Positions 8,408-18,004 of a stretch of DNA of 64,000 bases are shown piece after piece. Source of the stretch: Pimelobacter simplex. Its GTDB lineage: Bacteria; Actinomycetota; Actinomycetes; Propionibacteriales; Nocardioidaceae. The DNA is taken from assembly GCF_024662235.1 (NCBI RefSeq), contig NZ_CP096276.1, positions 4,030,001 to 4,094,000 on the forward strand. Reading direction: 5' to 3'. Position 1 is the first letter of the stretch, and every line of letters starts with the position of its first letter. Under the pieces are notes generated by a model. The model was given only the letters and a program-made list of their open reading frames with translations. It was not told where the DNA came from and ran no database searches. The translations under genes were made by a program, and so were the position numbers.

Positions 8408-9448
8408 ATGCTCCCTCGCCGTTGCGCCGTGGCCGTTGCCGGCCTGCTCGCCCTCGCCCCTGCTCTCGTCGCGTGCGGGGGAGACACGGGCGTGGCGGTG
8501 GGCGACGTCGTACCGGCTCGGGACGACGCGCAGTTCTCCGGCGCCGGCAACGAGTCCGTCGTCGCCCTGCCCATCGGCAGCCTCGAGATCACCCTCGGCA
8601 AGCCGACCGACAAGCTCAGCGCCGACGACACCCGCCAGGCCGAGGCCATCGACGCCCCCGACGGCGGCACCTTCGTCCCGATCACCTGGCAGTACGACGC
8701 GAGCTCCTTCGGCCGCTACGCCGACTTCATCGACACCGAAGCCACCCCCGACGTCGACCTGATCGCCGACGGCGCGACCTACCGGATCCCCCCGCCGGAC
8801 GACTCCGGCACCGGCTCGACGTCCTTCTACGTCGTCGTCGGCGGCCCCGGCAAGGACCCCAGCCTCAAGATCGACTTCGACGGCGTCACCCAGACCGTCG
8901 ACCTCACCACCGGCGACCGCGACGCGGGCGCCGCCGAGGCCCTCTACGACCTGCCCTCCCCCAAGACCAAGCGCACCGACTGCACCGGCGCCATCGAGTA
9001 CGGCCGCAAGCTCGTCGGCTCCTCGACGTTCACCTGCTCGGTCACCCGCCCCGTGCGCCTGCCCTACGCCGGCGACGCCTGGGCCGAGGACGGCCAGGGC
9101 TGGCTCGCGGTCACCGTCCGCACCACGCTCGGCCGCTGGAACGAGGTCGCCAAGGACCTCAAGTCGGGCGGCGTCTACTACGCCACCGGCGTCGTGGGCA
9201 GCTTCCGCCTCGGCGACATCGAGGCCGCGCAGGCCTACCAGGACAACGGCGAGACCACCTGCCCGAGCACGACCAGCGGCAGCTGCACGACCGAGTTCCA
9301 CGTGATCTTCCCGGTCGGGGACAAGGCGCCCAAGAAGCTGCGGGTCGAGCAGGACTACACGCTGCTGCTGACCTCCGCGTGGGGCACGGGCACCGACACC
9401 GAGCAGAACCTCGACCTGCCGGTGACCGCGACCACGACGCTGAAGTAG
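8408..9448 (+). CDS. Hypothetical lipoprotein
   Basis: A 346-residue exported protein not assigned to a family. The signal peptide MLPRRCAVAVAGLLALAPALVAC ends in a lipobox Cys near residue 23, so it should be anchored in the outer leaflet of the membrane. The mature part is acidic and beta-rich, with Cys in DCTGAIEYG, FTCSVT, TTCPS and GSCTTEF that could form two disulfides. ATG 8408 is chosen over ATG 8399. The stop lies 4 bases from the convergent purL stop. Confidence 0.7.
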   Translation: MLPRRCAVAVAGLLALAPALVACGGDTGVAVGDVVPARDDAQFSGAGNESVVALPIGSLEITLGKPTDKLSADDTRQAEAIDAPDGGTFVPITWQYDASSFGRYADFIDTEATPDVDLIADGATYRIPPPDDSGTGSTSFYVVVGGPGKDPSLKIDFDGVTQTVDLTTGDRDAGAAEALYDLPSPKTKRTDCTGAIEYGRKLVGSSTFTCSVTRPVRLPYAGDAWAEDGQGWLAVTVRTTLGRWNEVAKDLKSGGVYYATGVVGSFRLGDIEAAQAYQDNGETTCPSTTSGSCTTEFHVIFPVGDKAPKKLRVEQDYTLLLTSAWGTGTDTEQNLDLPVTATTTLK

Positions 9449-9452
9449 GGCC

Positions 9453-11726
9453 TCAGCCCAGGGCGGCGGGCAGGGTCGCCGTCCAGGCGTCCCGCAGCTC
9501 CGCCAGCGGTACGTCGAACGCCCCCTCGACGACCAGCGCCTCGCCGCCCGTCGTACCGAGCTCGGTCAGCGGGACGTCGTGGCGCGCGCACAGGGCGCGC
9601 AGCTCGTCGAGGTCGCCGGTCGCGACGGTGACGACCGCGCGGGCGGCCGACTCGGCGAACAGGCCGACGAACGCGTCGCCCTCGAGGGCGACGGTGGCGC
9701 CGATGCCGGAGACCATCGCGGCCTCGGCGAGCGCCTGGGCCAGGCCGCCGTCGGAGAGGTCGTGGGCGCTGGTGGCGACGCCGACCAGGTCCTTGAGCAG
9801 GCGGGCCAGGGCGCGCTCGGCGGCGAGGTCGACCTGGGGCGGGGTGCCGCCGAGGTGGCCGTGGACGACATGGGCCCACTCGGAGCCGGAGAGCTCCTCG
9901 CGGGTGGTGCCGAGCAGCACGATCCGCTCGCCGGCGGCCCGGAACTTCGACGGCGTGCGCCGGCGGACGTCCTCGATCACGCCGAGCACGGCGACGACGG
10001 GCGTCGGCAGGATCGCGGTCTCGCCGGTCTGGTTGTAGAGGCTGACGTTGCCGCCGGTGACCGGGATCCCGAGCTCGAGGCAGGCGTCCTTGAGGCCGCG
10101 GCAGGCCTCGGCGAACTGCCACATCACGTCGGTGTCCTCGGGCGAGCCGAAGTTGAGGCAGTCGCTGACCGCGAGCGGCAGGGCGCCGCCGGTGGCGACG
10201 TTGCGGTAGGCCTCGGCGAGCGCGAGTTGGGCGCCGGCGTAGGGGTCGAGCTTGGCGAAGCGGCCGTTGCAGTCGGTGGACACGGAGACGCCGAGGTGGG
10301 TCTCCTCGTCGACGCGGACCATGCCGGAGTCGGCCGGCTGGGCCAGGACGGTGTTGCCCTGGACGTAGCGGTCGTACTGGTCGGTGATCCAGGACTTGTC
10401 GCACAGGTTGGGGCTGGCCACGAGCTGGAGCAGGGTGGCGCGCAGCTCGTCGCCGGTGCCGGGCCGGGCGAGCGCCTCGGCGCCGTCGGCCTGGAGGGCG
10501 TCCTGCCACGCGGGGCGGGCGAACGGCCGCTGGTACGTCGGCCCGTCATGCGCCACGGACCGCGGCGGGACGTCGACGACGACCTCGCCGTGCCAGGTGA
10601 TCTCGAGGCGGCCGGTGTCGGTGACCTCGCCGATGTCGACGGCCTCGACGTCCCACTTGGCGCAGATCGCGAGGAAGGCGGCCACGTCGCCGGGCTCGAC
10701 GACGGCCATCATCCGCTCCTGGCTCTCGCTCATGAGGATCTCCTCGGGCGAGAGCGTGGAGTCGCGCAGCGGGACCCGGTCGAGCTCGCAGCGCATCCCG
10801 CCGTCACCGGCGGAGGCCAGCTCGGAGGTGGCGCACGACAGGCCCGCGCCGCCGAGGTCCTGGATGCCGTTGACGACGCCGGCCCGGAAGAGCTCGAGCG
10901 TGCACTCGATGAGCAGCTTCTCCATGAACGGGTCGCCGACCTGGACGCTGGGGCGCTTGGCCGGGCCGTCGGCGTCGAAGGTCTCGGAGGCGAGCACCGA
11001 GACGCCGCCGATGCCGTCGCCGCCGGTACGGGCGCCGTAGAGGATGACGCGGTTGCCGGTGCCGGACGCCTTGGCCAGGTGCAGGTCCTCGTGGCGCAGG
11101 ACGCCGACGCAGAGCGCATTGACGAGCGGGTTGCCGAGGTAGGTCTCGTCGAAGACCGCCTCGCCGCCGATGTTGGGGAGGCCGAGGCAGTTGCCGTAGC
11201 CACCGACGCCGGCCACGATCCCGGGCAGCACGCGGTGGGTGTCGTCGGCGTCGAGGGGGCCGAAGCGCAGCGGGTCCATCACGGCGACCGGGCGGGCGCC
11301 CATCGCGATGATGTCGCGCACGATGCCGCCCACGCCCGTCGCGGCGCCCTGGTACGGCTCGACGTACGACGGGTGGTTGTGCGACTCGACCTTGAAGCTG
11401 ACCGCGTAGCCCTGACCGATGTCGATGACGCCGGCGTTCTCGCCGATGCCCGCGAGCATCGGGCCGATGGGCGTCTCCTGGGGGATCTCGCCGAACTGCT
11501 TGAGGTGCACCTTGGAGGACTTGTAGGAGCAGTGCTCGCTCCACATCACCGAGTACATCGCGAGCTCGGAGCTGGTGGGACGGCGACCGAGGATCTCCTT
11601 GATCCGGTCGTACTCGTCGGCCTTGAGCCCGAGCTCGGCCCAGGGCTGCTCCCGCTCCGGGTCACCGGCCGCCACGGCCACGGTGTCGAGGGTGGAACGG
11701 GCAGGTGCGGAAGCGGTGTCGGCCAC
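9453..11726 (-). CDS. purL: Phosphoribosylformylglycinamidine synthase subunit II
   Basis: The ATP-dependent synthetase subunit that converts FGAR to FGAM with ammonia supplied by PurQ. At 757 residues it is the short bacterial PurL, which needs PurS and PurQ, both encoded near 17-18 kb. Visible landmarks are [77 protein letters not shown] and [13 protein letters not shown]. It starts with ATGGCCGAC at 11726. It is separated from purF-purM by about 7 kb of unrelated genes. Confidence 0.97.
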   Translation of the reverse strand: MADTASAPARSTLDTVAVAAGDPEREQPWAELGLKADEYDRIKEILGRRPTSSELAMYSVMWSEHCSYKSSKVHLKQFGEIPQETPIGPMLAGIGENAGVIDIGQGYAVSFKVESHNHPSYVEPYQGAATGVGGIVRDIIAMGARPVAVMDPLRFGPLDADDTHRVLPGIVAGVGGYGNCLGLPNIGGEAVFDETYLGNPLVNALCVGVLRHEDLHLAKASGTGNRVILYGARTGGDGIGGVSVLASETFDADGPAKRPSVQVGDPFMEKLLIECTLELFRAGVVNGIQDLGGAGLSCATSELASAGDGGMRCELDRVPLRDSTLSPEEILMSESQERMMAVVEPGDVAAFLAICAKWDVEAVDIGEVTDTGRLEITWHGEVVVDVPPRSVAHDGPTYQRPFARPAWQDALQADGAEALARPGTGDELRATLLQLVASPNLCDKSWITDQYDRYVQGNTVLAQPADSGMVRVDEETHLGVSVSTDCNGRFAKLDPYAGAQLALAEAYRNVATGGALPLAVSDCLNFGSPEDTDVMWQFAEACRGLKDACLELGIPVTGGNVSLYNQTGETAILPTPVVAVLGVIEDVRRRTPSKFRAAGERIVLLGTTREELSGSEWAHVVHGHLGGTPPQVDLAAERALARLLKDLVGVATSAHDLSDGGLAQALAEAAMVSGIGATVALEGDAFVGLFAESAARAVVTVATGDLDELRALCARHDVPLTELGTTGGEALVVEGAFDVPLAELRDAWTATLPAALG

Positions 11727-11864
11727 GGGGGCAAATCTATCGCTCCGGCTCCGCGGGGCCGCCGCCGCTCCCCCATGAGACCGCTCACCTCAGTCCGGGG
11801 ACCGACCGGTCGATCGGAACCCTGACCGGAGGATCTTCGGCCAGGACTGAATTACACGGTTGTA

Positions 11865-11876
11865 GTTCAAGTGAAC
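11865..11876 (+). promoter_or_regulatory. AT-richer upstream region with palindrome GTTCA-AG-TGAAC
   Basis: The spacer between purL and the DUF1906 gene is markedly AT-richer than its surroundings from about 11845 to 11915. It holds the perfect inverted repeat GTTCA-AG-TGAAC and, just downstream, a GTTAC element. It probably carries the promoter of the DUF1906 gene; the binding protein is unknown. Confidence 0.35.
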
Positions 11877-11955
11877 CCCTGTTACTCGTGTGAATGTTGT
11901 GGTTATCGTGACTCGGCACTCACCGGACCGCCCCACCTTCCCCTGGAGATCTCCG

Positions 11956-13383
11956 ATGCCTGCCCGGCCCGTCACCGTTCGTCCCCACCGCCGCTTCCCA
12001 GCGTCCTTGGCCAGCGTCGTCACGCTCACCACGGGCGCCCTCGCGATCGTCGTCACGCTCGCCCTGCTCGGGCCGCTGCGCCCGGACGCCGCGCCCACGA
12101 CGGACGCCCCGGTCGACCTGAGCGCGAAGAGCACGAACCCGGTCACGCCCGGCAACTTCACCGGCTACGGCTTCGACCAGTGCCTGGCGCCGAGCCAGAA
12201 GAAGATGGACGCCTGGCTCGAGCACTCGCCGTTCCTGGCGGTCGGCATCTACATCTCCGGCAACTCCCGCGCCTGCCGCAGCCAGCCGAACCTCACCCCC
12301 ACCTGGGTGCGCACCCAGCTCACCAAGGGCTGGCGGCTGCTGCCGATCTCGCTCGGCCCGCAGTCGAGCTGCGTGGGCCGGTTCCCGCGCTACGGCGCCA
12401 AGATCGACCCGACGATCAGCAACTCCAGCACCAACAGCTACGCCGCCGCCCGCGCGCAGGGCAAGGCCGAGGCCGACACGGCCGTCGCCGCGGCGCAGGC
12501 GCTGGGCATCGTCCCGGGCAGCACGCTCTGGTACGACCTGGAGGGCTGGTCCAACTACAAGAACGCGACCTGCCGCGAGTCCGCGCTGGCCTTCCTGACC
12601 AAGTGGACCCAGCGGATCCGCAACCGCGGCTACGTCTCGGGCGTCTACTCCAGCGCCGGCTCCGGCATGAAGATCCTCGACGACGCCCGCGCGGCGCGGC
12701 GTACCGACGTCGTGGTGCCCGACCAGATCTGGGTCGCCCGGTGGGACAACGTCGCGAACACCTCGACGTCGTACCTGCGCTCGGACGGGTGGCTCCCCGG
12801 CCGCCGGATGAAGCAGTACCAGGGCGGCCACAACGAGACCTGGGGCGGCGTGACGATCAACATCGACCGCAACTACCTCGACCTCGGCAACTCCACCCCC
12901 GCGGCCGAGACCCACTGCGGCGGCGTGCGCGTCGACCTCGCCTACCGCAAGGTGATGCCGCGCACCGGCTCCTACCGCGCCGACCCGTCGCTGGTGAAGG
13001 CGCTGCAGTGCCTGCTCAAGGAGAAGGCCGGGTACGCCGGCAAGCTCACCGGCAACTTCAACAAGAAGACGCGGGCCTCGGCGCAGGCCTGGCAGCGCTC
13101 CTCCGGCCTCGGCGTCAGCACGAGCTGGCGCAAGAAGGACTGGATCAGCCTCCACGCCGCCGGCGCCCGTCCGGTGCTCAAGATCGGCTCGCGCGGCAGC
13201 GACGTACGGCGGGTGCAGCGGGCGCTGCAGATCGCGGTGCCGGGCTCGCGCGTGGTCGTCAACGGCGTGTACGACGCCACGATGGCCTCGGCGGTGACCG
13301 CCTACCGCAAGCAGGTCGGGCTGCCGGCGTACGGCGTCGTGCACAGCGCCACCTGGGCCAAGCTGGCCGCCGGAGCCCGCTGA
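11956..13383 (+). CDS. Secreted DUF1906 (Rv2525c-like) glycoside-hydrolase-like protein with two peptidoglycan-binding domains
   Basis: A 475-residue exported protein for the cell wall. An arginine-rich N-terminus and hydrophobic segment (LASVVTLTTGALAIVVTLALLG) form a signal peptide or anchor. The domain starting NFTGYGFDQCLAPSQKKMDAWL and running through LWYDLEGW and KQYQGGHNETWGGVTINIDRNYLD matches DUF1906, a GH25-like TIM barrel with conserved acidic residues. Two C-terminal PG_binding_1 units follow (VKALQCLLKEKAGYAGKLTGNFN and DVRRVQRALQIAVPGSRVVVNGVYD). It probably cleaves or binds peptidoglycan or arabinogalactan. ATG 11956 has a GGAG ribosome site. Confidence 0.85.
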   Translation: MPARPVTVRPHRRFPASLASVVTLTTGALAIVVTLALLGPLRPDAAPTTDAPVDLSAKSTNPVTPGNFTGYGFDQCLAPSQKKMDAWLEHSPFLAVGIYISGNSRACRSQPNLTPTWVRTQLTKGWRLLPISLGPQSSCVGRFPRYGAKIDPTISNSSTNSYAAARAQGKAEADTAVAAAQALGIVPGSTLWYDLEGWSNYKNATCRESALAFLTKWTQRIRNRGYVSGVYSSAGSGMKILDDARAARRTDVVVPDQIWVARWDNVANTSTSYLRSDGWLPGRRMKQYQGGHNETWGGVTINIDRNYLDLGNSTPAAETHCGGVRVDLAYRKVMPRTGSYRADPSLVKALQCLLKEKAGYAGKLTGNFNKKTRASAQAWQRSSGLGVSTSWRKKDWISLHAAGARPVLKIGSRGSDVRRVQRALQIAVPGSRVVVNGVYDATMASAVTAYRKQVGLPAYGVVHSATWAKLAAGAR

Positions 13384-13384
13384 G

Positions 13385-14920
13385 TCAGCCGCCGAAGCCG
13401 ACCTGCGGATCGAGCCCGGTCCGCATCCGCCAGCCGAGCAGGGCCAGTCCCAGCCCGGTGCGGTGGTCGGCCTCGTCGAGCGAGACGCCGAGCAGTCGCT
13501 CGATCCGGGCCAGCCGGTCGTAGAGCGACTGCCGGCGCAGCCCGAGCAGGTCGGCGGTCCGGGCCTTCGACAGCGAGCAGGCCAGGTAGGCGTCGAGCGT
13601 GCGCAGCAGCTCGCTGCGGTGCTCGCGGTCGTGGTCGATGAGCGGCCCGATCTGCTCGTGCACGAAGTCGCTGAGCACCTGCGGGTCGATGGCCCGGGTG
13701 ACCAGCCGGTGCGGGGCGACGTCGCGCTCCATCACGACCCCGGTACGACGGCCGTAGCGCCGCGCGGTGCGCACCACCTGGCGTGCCCGCCCCACCGCGG
13801 CGGACAGGTCACCGGGGTCCGCGACCGGCGTGGCCGCGCCGAGCAGGACCCGGCCCGGCAGCCGTGCGGCGATCCGCTCGGCCGCCGCGGTGAGGTCGTC
13901 GCGGACCTGGGCCGGCACCGCCCGGCGTCCCCCGCGGTGCACCACGACGACGTGCCCGCCGCTGGTGCCGACGAGCACGGCGGGGTCGGCGCGGCCGTCG
14001 TCCAGGAGGGCTTGCTCGGTGGCGGAGGCCGCGTCGGTGAGCGGGACGGCGGCGTCGACCTCGACGGCGGCGACGATGAGGTGACGCCCCTCCAGCGGCG
14101 GCCAGCCCAGGTCACCGAGCCGGTGCAGGACGTCGGCGCGCGAGACCACCACGCCCGCCGCGAGGTCGGCGACCAGCGACTGGGCGAGGCCGGGCCGGTG
14201 CCCTCCCCCGGTGCCGCGGGCGAGCTCGAGCGCCACCGCGATCCCGGCAGCCTCGGCGACGCGGACCCGGTGCGAGGTCTCCGCGCCGAGCAGGCGCAGG
14301 GTGCCGTGCACACCGGCCTCACCGCGTACCTGCACCTGGACGCCGGCCTCGCCGCTGACCGACGCGATCCGGCTGCGCTCGACGGTCTGCCCCTCGGGGT
14401 CGCGCAGCTCGACCGCGCACCCGGCCAGCCGGGAGGTCTCGTCGAGCAGGGCGCGCAGGCCCCGGCCCTCGATCACGGTCTGGGTCAGCGCCCGCCACCC
14501 GGCGTCCCCGGTGCCGGCCTCGACCTTGCGGCGTACCAGCAGCTCGTGGAAGTCCTCGACCATCCGCTCGAAGGGCACCACCCGGTGGAAGACCAGGAGC
14601 GGCACGTCCCGGCGCCGGACGGCCTCCAGGATCGAGTCGGGGACGGTGAAGAACGTCCGGCCGACCTCGAGCCCGATCGCGGCGACGCCGGCATCGGCGA
14701 GCTGGTCGACGTACGCCGCGAGGTGCTCGGCGGTGCGTCCGTGCAGGCCCAGCCCGGAGGTCAGCAGCACCTCGCCGCCGGCCAGCAGCGAGCCCATCTC
14801 GAAGACCTCCGAGGAGTGCACCCAGCGCACCTGGACCCGGCCGACGTCCCCGTGGACGACCTCGGTCCCGGCGGCCCGGAAGGACGGCAGCGAGAGCACC
14901 TCGGCCAGGCTCGCGCCCAC
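13385..14920 (-). CDS. PucR-family transcriptional regulator
   Basis: A 511-residue regulator with an N-terminal PucR domain (VLSLPSFRAAGTEVVHGDVGRVQVRWVHSSE ... GGEVLLTSGLGL), a central GGDEF-like middle region and a C-terminal PucR helix-turn-helix (LRTLDAYLACSLSKARTADLLGLRRQSLYDRLARIERLLG, about 445-490). PucR proteins respond to purine or nitrogen compounds. Here it is divergent from a cytosine deaminase and cytosine permease, so it probably controls pyrimidine-base salvage. An inverted repeat in the shared spacer is a candidate operator. Confidence 0.88.
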   Translation of the reverse strand: MGASLAEVLSLPSFRAAGTEVVHGDVGRVQVRWVHSSEVFEMGSLLAGGEVLLTSGLGLHGRTAEHLAAYVDQLADAGVAAIGLEVGRTFFTVPDSILEAVRRRDVPLLVFHRVVPFERMVEDFHELLVRRKVEAGTGDAGWRALTQTVIEGRGLRALLDETSRLAGCAVELRDPEGQTVERSRIASVSGEAGVQVQVRGEAGVHGTLRLLGAETSHRVRVAEAAGIAVALELARGTGGGHRPGLAQSLVADLAAGVVVSRADVLHRLGDLGWPPLEGRHLIVAAVEVDAAVPLTDAASATEQALLDDGRADPAVLVGTSGGHVVVVHRGGRRAVPAQVRDDLTAAAERIAARLPGRVLLGAATPVADPGDLSAAVGRARQVVRTARRYGRRTGVVMERDVAPHRLVTRAIDPQVLSDFVHEQIGPLIDHDREHRSELLRTLDAYLACSLSKARTADLLGLRRQSLYDRLARIERLLGVSLDEADHRTGLGLALLGWRMRTGLDPQVGFGG

Positions 14921-14956
14921 GTCAGCCGTCCATGGTGTCAGTCAGAATGCACCTCA

Positions 14957-14984
14957 TGCCGGACAGTATGTCCCTTGTCGGGCA
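14957..14984. promoter_or_regulatory. Inverted repeat between pucR-like and cytosine genes, probable operator
   Basis: TGCCGGACA (14957-14965) and TGTCGGGCA (14976-14984) form a 9-base inverted repeat with one mismatch. A second perfect repeat, GGACA-GTA-TGTCC, is nested at 14961-14973. It lies between divergent starts and is a likely PucR site (inference). Confidence 0.5.
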
Positions 14985-15047
14985 GGTCCGCCTCTGGTGG
15001 TGTGATCGGCGACACGTAGACCCCACTTCCCGTTGGGAGGACGCAGG

Positions 15048-15506
15048 ATGATCACCGACGACGACCGCCGCTACCTGGACCTGGCGATCGAGCAGGCGCA
15101 GCTCGGCTGGGAGGAGGGCGGCATCCCGATCGGCGCCGCGCTCGTCCACGACGGCCAGGTGCTGGCCGTGGGCCGCAACCGCCGGATCCAGCTCGGCTCG
15201 GCCATCCGCCACGGCGAGACCGACTGCATCGAGAACGCCGGCCGGCTGCCGGCCTCGGTCTATCGCAAGAGCACGCTCTACACGACCCTCTCCCCCTGCT
15301 TCATGTGCGCGGGCACCTCGGTGCTCTACGACATCCCGCGCATCGTCGTCGGGGAGAACCACAGCTTCCAGGCCTCCGAGGAGTGGCTGCGCTCGCGCGG
15401 CGTCGTCGTCGACATCGTCGACGACCCGATCTGCCGCGCGCTCATGGACAAGATGATGAGCGAGCGCCCCGAGCTGTGGGCCGAGGACATCGGGGAAGAA
15501 GCATGA
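15048..15506 (+). CDS. Cytosine deaminase, small CDA-fold (fungal FCY1) type
   Basis: Converts cytosine to uracil in the cytoplasm. A 152-residue protein of the cytidine-deaminase superfamily: HGETDCIEN supplies the first zinc ligand and catalytic Glu, and SPCFMC the two cysteine ligands. The motif HGETDCIENAG resembles yeast cytosine deaminase rather than the large amidohydrolase CodA of enterics. ATG 15048 is preceded by GGGAGGA; an upstream in-frame TTG would swallow that ribosome site. It overlaps the permease start by ATGA. Confidence 0.85.
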   Translation: MITDDDRRYLDLAIEQAQLGWEEGGIPIGAALVHDGQVLAVGRNRRIQLGSAIRHGETDCIENAGRLPASVYRKSTLYTTLSPCFMCAGTSVLYDIPRIVVGENHSFQASEEWLRSRGVVVDIVDDPICRALMDKMMSERPELWAEDIGEEA

Positions 15507-16795
15507 GTGCCCCCACCTCGGAGGTCGCCGGCACCGAGCCGGTCGTCGACCCCGACTACCCGGTGACGCCGGTCCCCCGGCACGCCCGCAAGTCGTTCGC
15601 CTCCCTGGCGATCGTGCTGCTCGGCTTCACCGTCTTCACCCCGACGATGATCGCCGGCGCCCAGCTCGGCGCGGCCTTCGCCCTCGGCGACCTGCTCCGC
15701 GTCATCCTGCTCGGCTCCCTGGTCCTCGGCACGTACGTCGCCCTGCTCGGCTGGATCGGCGCCAACACCGGCCTGACCACCGTCGTCATGGCCCGCTACG
15801 TCCTCGGCAACCGCGGCAGCAAGCTCGGCTCGATCCTCCTCGGCGGCACCCAGATCGGCTGGTACGGCGTCGTCATCGGCACCATCGGCGACCTCACCGC
15901 CCAGGCCTTCGAGTGGGACTCGAGCGCGGCCAAGGCCGCCGTCATGATCGCGACGAGCGTCCTCATGTGCCTCACCGCCTGCTACGGCTACCGCGGCATG
16001 TACTGGGTCTCGGCCATCTCCACCCCGCTCATCCTGATCCTCGCCTTCTGGGTGCTCTTCCGCTCCCTCGACGAGGTCGGCGGCTGGTCCGGCCTCGCCG
16101 ACGTCCAGCCGAACGCCACCATGACGACCGCCGTCGCCATCACCACCGTCGTCGGCACCTTCGTCTCCGCCGGCACCCAGGCCCCCAACTGGACCCGCTT
16201 CGCCCGCTCGGGCAACCAGGCCCTGCTCGCCTGCGTGATCGGCTTCCTGGTCGGCAACGGCCTGATGATCTTCTTCGGCGCCACCGGCGCGATGACCTTC
16301 GGCCAGGGCGACTTCGTCCTCGTGCTCTACGACCTCGGCCTGGTCACCTGGGGCCTGGTGCTGCTCTTCGGCAACCTGTGGAAGTCGAACGCCGACACGG
16401 CGTACGCCTTCGGGGTGGCGGGCGCCGAGCTCTTCGAGAAGCCCAAGAAGACGCCCTTCGTCATCTACGGCTCGATCATCGGCACGGTGCTCGCACTGGT
16501 CGGCGTACAGAACCACCTGGTGGACTACCTGGTCCTCCTCGGCGTCTTCATCCCGCCGCTCGGCGGCGTCATCATCGGCGACTACTACGCCCGCTGGCGC
16601 CGTGGCGGCATGCCCGAGGGCGAGCGCCTGCCCGCCCTCAACATCCCGAACCTCGCGGTCTACGCGTTCGCCAGCGGCATCGCCTGGATCGCGAAGGAGG
16701 CCGAGTTCGGCGTGCCTCCTGTCATCGGCGTCGTACTGGCCGCACTGGGCTCGTACGCCGTCGGCCGCGCCGGACTCAACCGCCGGCTCTCCTGA
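15503..16795 (+). CDS. codB: Cytosine permease, NCS1 family
   Basis: A 430-residue membrane protein with about 12 helices that imports cytosine. It carries family landmarks: FTVFTPTMIAGAQLGAAF in helix 1, LGGTQIGWYGVVIG, AGTQAPNWTRFARSG, FGNLWKSNADTAYAFG and GVFIPPLGGVIIGDYY. ATG 15503 overlaps the deaminase stop, so uptake and deamination are co-translated. A strong hairpin follows the stop. Confidence 0.92.
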   Translation: MSAPTSEVAGTEPVVDPDYPVTPVPRHARKSFASLAIVLLGFTVFTPTMIAGAQLGAAFALGDLLRVILLGSLVLGTYVALLGWIGANTGLTTVVMARYVLGNRGSKLGSILLGGTQIGWYGVVIGTIGDLTAQAFEWDSSAAKAAVMIATSVLMCLTACYGYRGMYWVSAISTPLILILAFWVLFRSLDEVGGWSGLADVQPNATMTTAVAITTVVGTFVSAGTQAPNWTRFARSGNQALLACVIGFLVGNGLMIFFGATGAMTFGQGDFVLVLYDLGLVTWGLVLLFGNLWKSNADTAYAFGVAGAELFEKPKKTPFVIYGSIIGTVLALVGVQNHLVDYLVLLGVFIPPLGGVIIGDYYARWRRGGMPEGERLPALNIPNLAVYAFASGIAWIAKEAEFGVPPVIGVVLAALGSYAVGRAGLNRRLS

Positions 16796-16812
16796 CGGAG
16801 CCGCCGGCACCC

Positions 16813-16859
16813 ACTCGGCCCCGGGCCCGCGCATCCTCCGCGCTGGCTCGGGGCCGAGT
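16813..16859 (+). terminator. Hairpin after the cytosine operon
   Basis: Arms at 16813-16827 and 16845-16859 pair over 15 bases with one mismatch (ACTCGGCCCCGGGCC against GGCTCGGGGCCGAGT), with a smaller CGCG/CGCG stem inside the loop. It lies 17 bases past the codB stop. There is no T-tract, as is usual in high-GC actinobacteria. Confidence 0.6.
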
Positions 16860-16872
16860 CGCGTCCGAGGCC

Positions 16873-17005
16873 GGCACGAAGTGCGCCAGTTGCTGGTGCG
16901 AAGTGCGCCGGTCGCTGGTGCGAAGTGCGGGAATTGCTCGTGCGAGCGCGGATCTCGGTGCAGCAACCGGCGTACTTCGGACCAGCAACCGGCTGACTTC
17001 GTGCC
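16873..17005. repeat. 22-bp repeat cluster, three direct and two inverted units
   Basis: Three head-to-tail 22-base units start at 16877, 16899 and 16921, each beginning CGAAGTGCG and ending in GCTSGTG. Two inverted copies follow at about 16961-17003 (CAGCAACCGGC-N-ACTTCG). The outer arms 16873-16897 and 16981-17005 are reverse complements at 22 of 25 positions, so the whole block can fold into a long hairpin. It fills the space between the convergent codB and purQ genes. Confidence 0.75.
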
Positions 17006-17015
17006 AGGGGCAGGG

Positions 17016-17684
17016 TCAGGCGAAGGTGCGCTCGACGAGCGAGGTGAAGAAGCCGAGCCCGTCGAGCCCACTCCCGGTGAGCTCCTCGACCGCGTGCTCC
17101 GGGTGCGGCATCAGACCGACCACGTTGCCCCGTGCGTTGCTCACCCCGGCGATGTCGTTGAGCGAGCCGTTGGGGTTGACCTCGAGGTAGCGGGCGACGA
17201 CCTGGCCCTCGCCCTCGATCCGCTCCAGGGTGGCGGCGTCGGCGACGAAGCCGCCCTCGCCGTTCTTGAGCACGATCCGGATCTCCTGGCCCTGGGTGTA
17301 GGCGGAGGTCCAGGGGGTCGAGCTGTTCTCGATGCGCAGCAGCTGGTCGCGGCAGACGAACTTGCGGTGGTCGTTGCGGATCAGGGCACCGGGCAGGAGG
17401 TGCGACTCGCAGAGGATCTGGAAGCCGTTGCAGATGCCCAGGACGGGCATGCCGGCGTTCGCGGCCTCGACGACCTTGTCCATCACCGGGGCGAACCGGG
17501 AGATGGCGCCGCAGCGCAGGTAGTCGCCGTACGAGAAGCCGCCGGGGAGGACGATCGCGTCCACGCCCTTGAGGTCGGCGTCGCCGTGCCAGAGGGCGAC
17601 GGCCTCGTTCCCCCCGATCCGTACGGCGCGCTGGGCGTCGACGTCGTCGAGGGAGCCGGGGAAGGTGACGACTCCGACCTTCAC
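17016..17684 (-). CDS. purQ: Phosphoribosylformylglycinamidine synthase subunit I (glutaminase)
   Basis: Class I glutamine amidotransferase that feeds ammonia to PurL. The nucleophile elbow reads [12 protein letters not shown] (Cys near 86), the oxyanion region [10 protein letters not shown], and the catalytic His-Glu pair lies in [11 protein letters not shown]. 222 residues is the normal length. Its start overlaps the end of purS by 4 bases. Confidence 0.97.
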   Translation of the reverse strand: MKVGVVTFPGSLDDVDAQRAVRIGGNEAVALWHGDADLKGVDAIVLPGGFSYGDYLRCGAISRFAPVMDKVVEAANAGMPVLGICNGFQILCESHLLPGALIRNDHRKFVCRDQLLRIENSSTPWTSAYTQGQEIRIVLKNGEGGFVADAATLERIEGEGQVVARYLEVNPNGSLNDIAGVSNARGNVVGLMPHPEHAVEELTGSGLDGLGFFTSLVERTFA

Positions 17685-17926
17685 TGCTCCACGCTCACGG
17701 TGTAGTTCTCGATCACCGGGTTGGAGAGCAGGGTCTCGGCCATCTTCTCGACCTCGGCGAGCACCGCGTCGGTGACCTCGCCCTCGAGCTCGATCTCGAA
17801 GCGCTTGCCCTGACGGACGTCGGTGACCCCGGTGAAGCCCAGCCGGGGCAGTGCGCCCTGGACGGCCTTCCCCTGGGGGTCGAGGATCTCGGGCTTCGGC
17901 ATGACAGCTACGACGACTCGGGCCAC
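17681..17926 (-). CDS. purS: Phosphoribosylformylglycinamidine synthase subunit PurS
   Basis: A small (81-residue) structural subunit that bridges PurL and PurQ so ammonia can pass between them. The sequence has the family order [28 protein letters not shown], then [13 protein letters not shown] and a C-terminal [12 protein letters not shown]. It is the first gene of the purS-purQ pair. Confidence 0.96.
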   Translation of the reverse strand: MARVVVAVMPKPEILDPQGKAVQGALPRLGFTGVTDVRQGKRFEIELEGEVTDAVLAEVEKMAETLLSNPVIENYTVSVEQ

Positions 17927-18004
17927 GGCCCGCAGTCTAGTGGGCCGCGGGCACCCCGCCGATTCGAGGTGGTCCCCGGTTCCCCACCGGGGCAGACTGG
18001 ACTC

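Noticed and set aside
16873..17005. CRISPR array
   Set aside because: Units are contiguous without unique spacers, partly inverted, and no cas gene is near.
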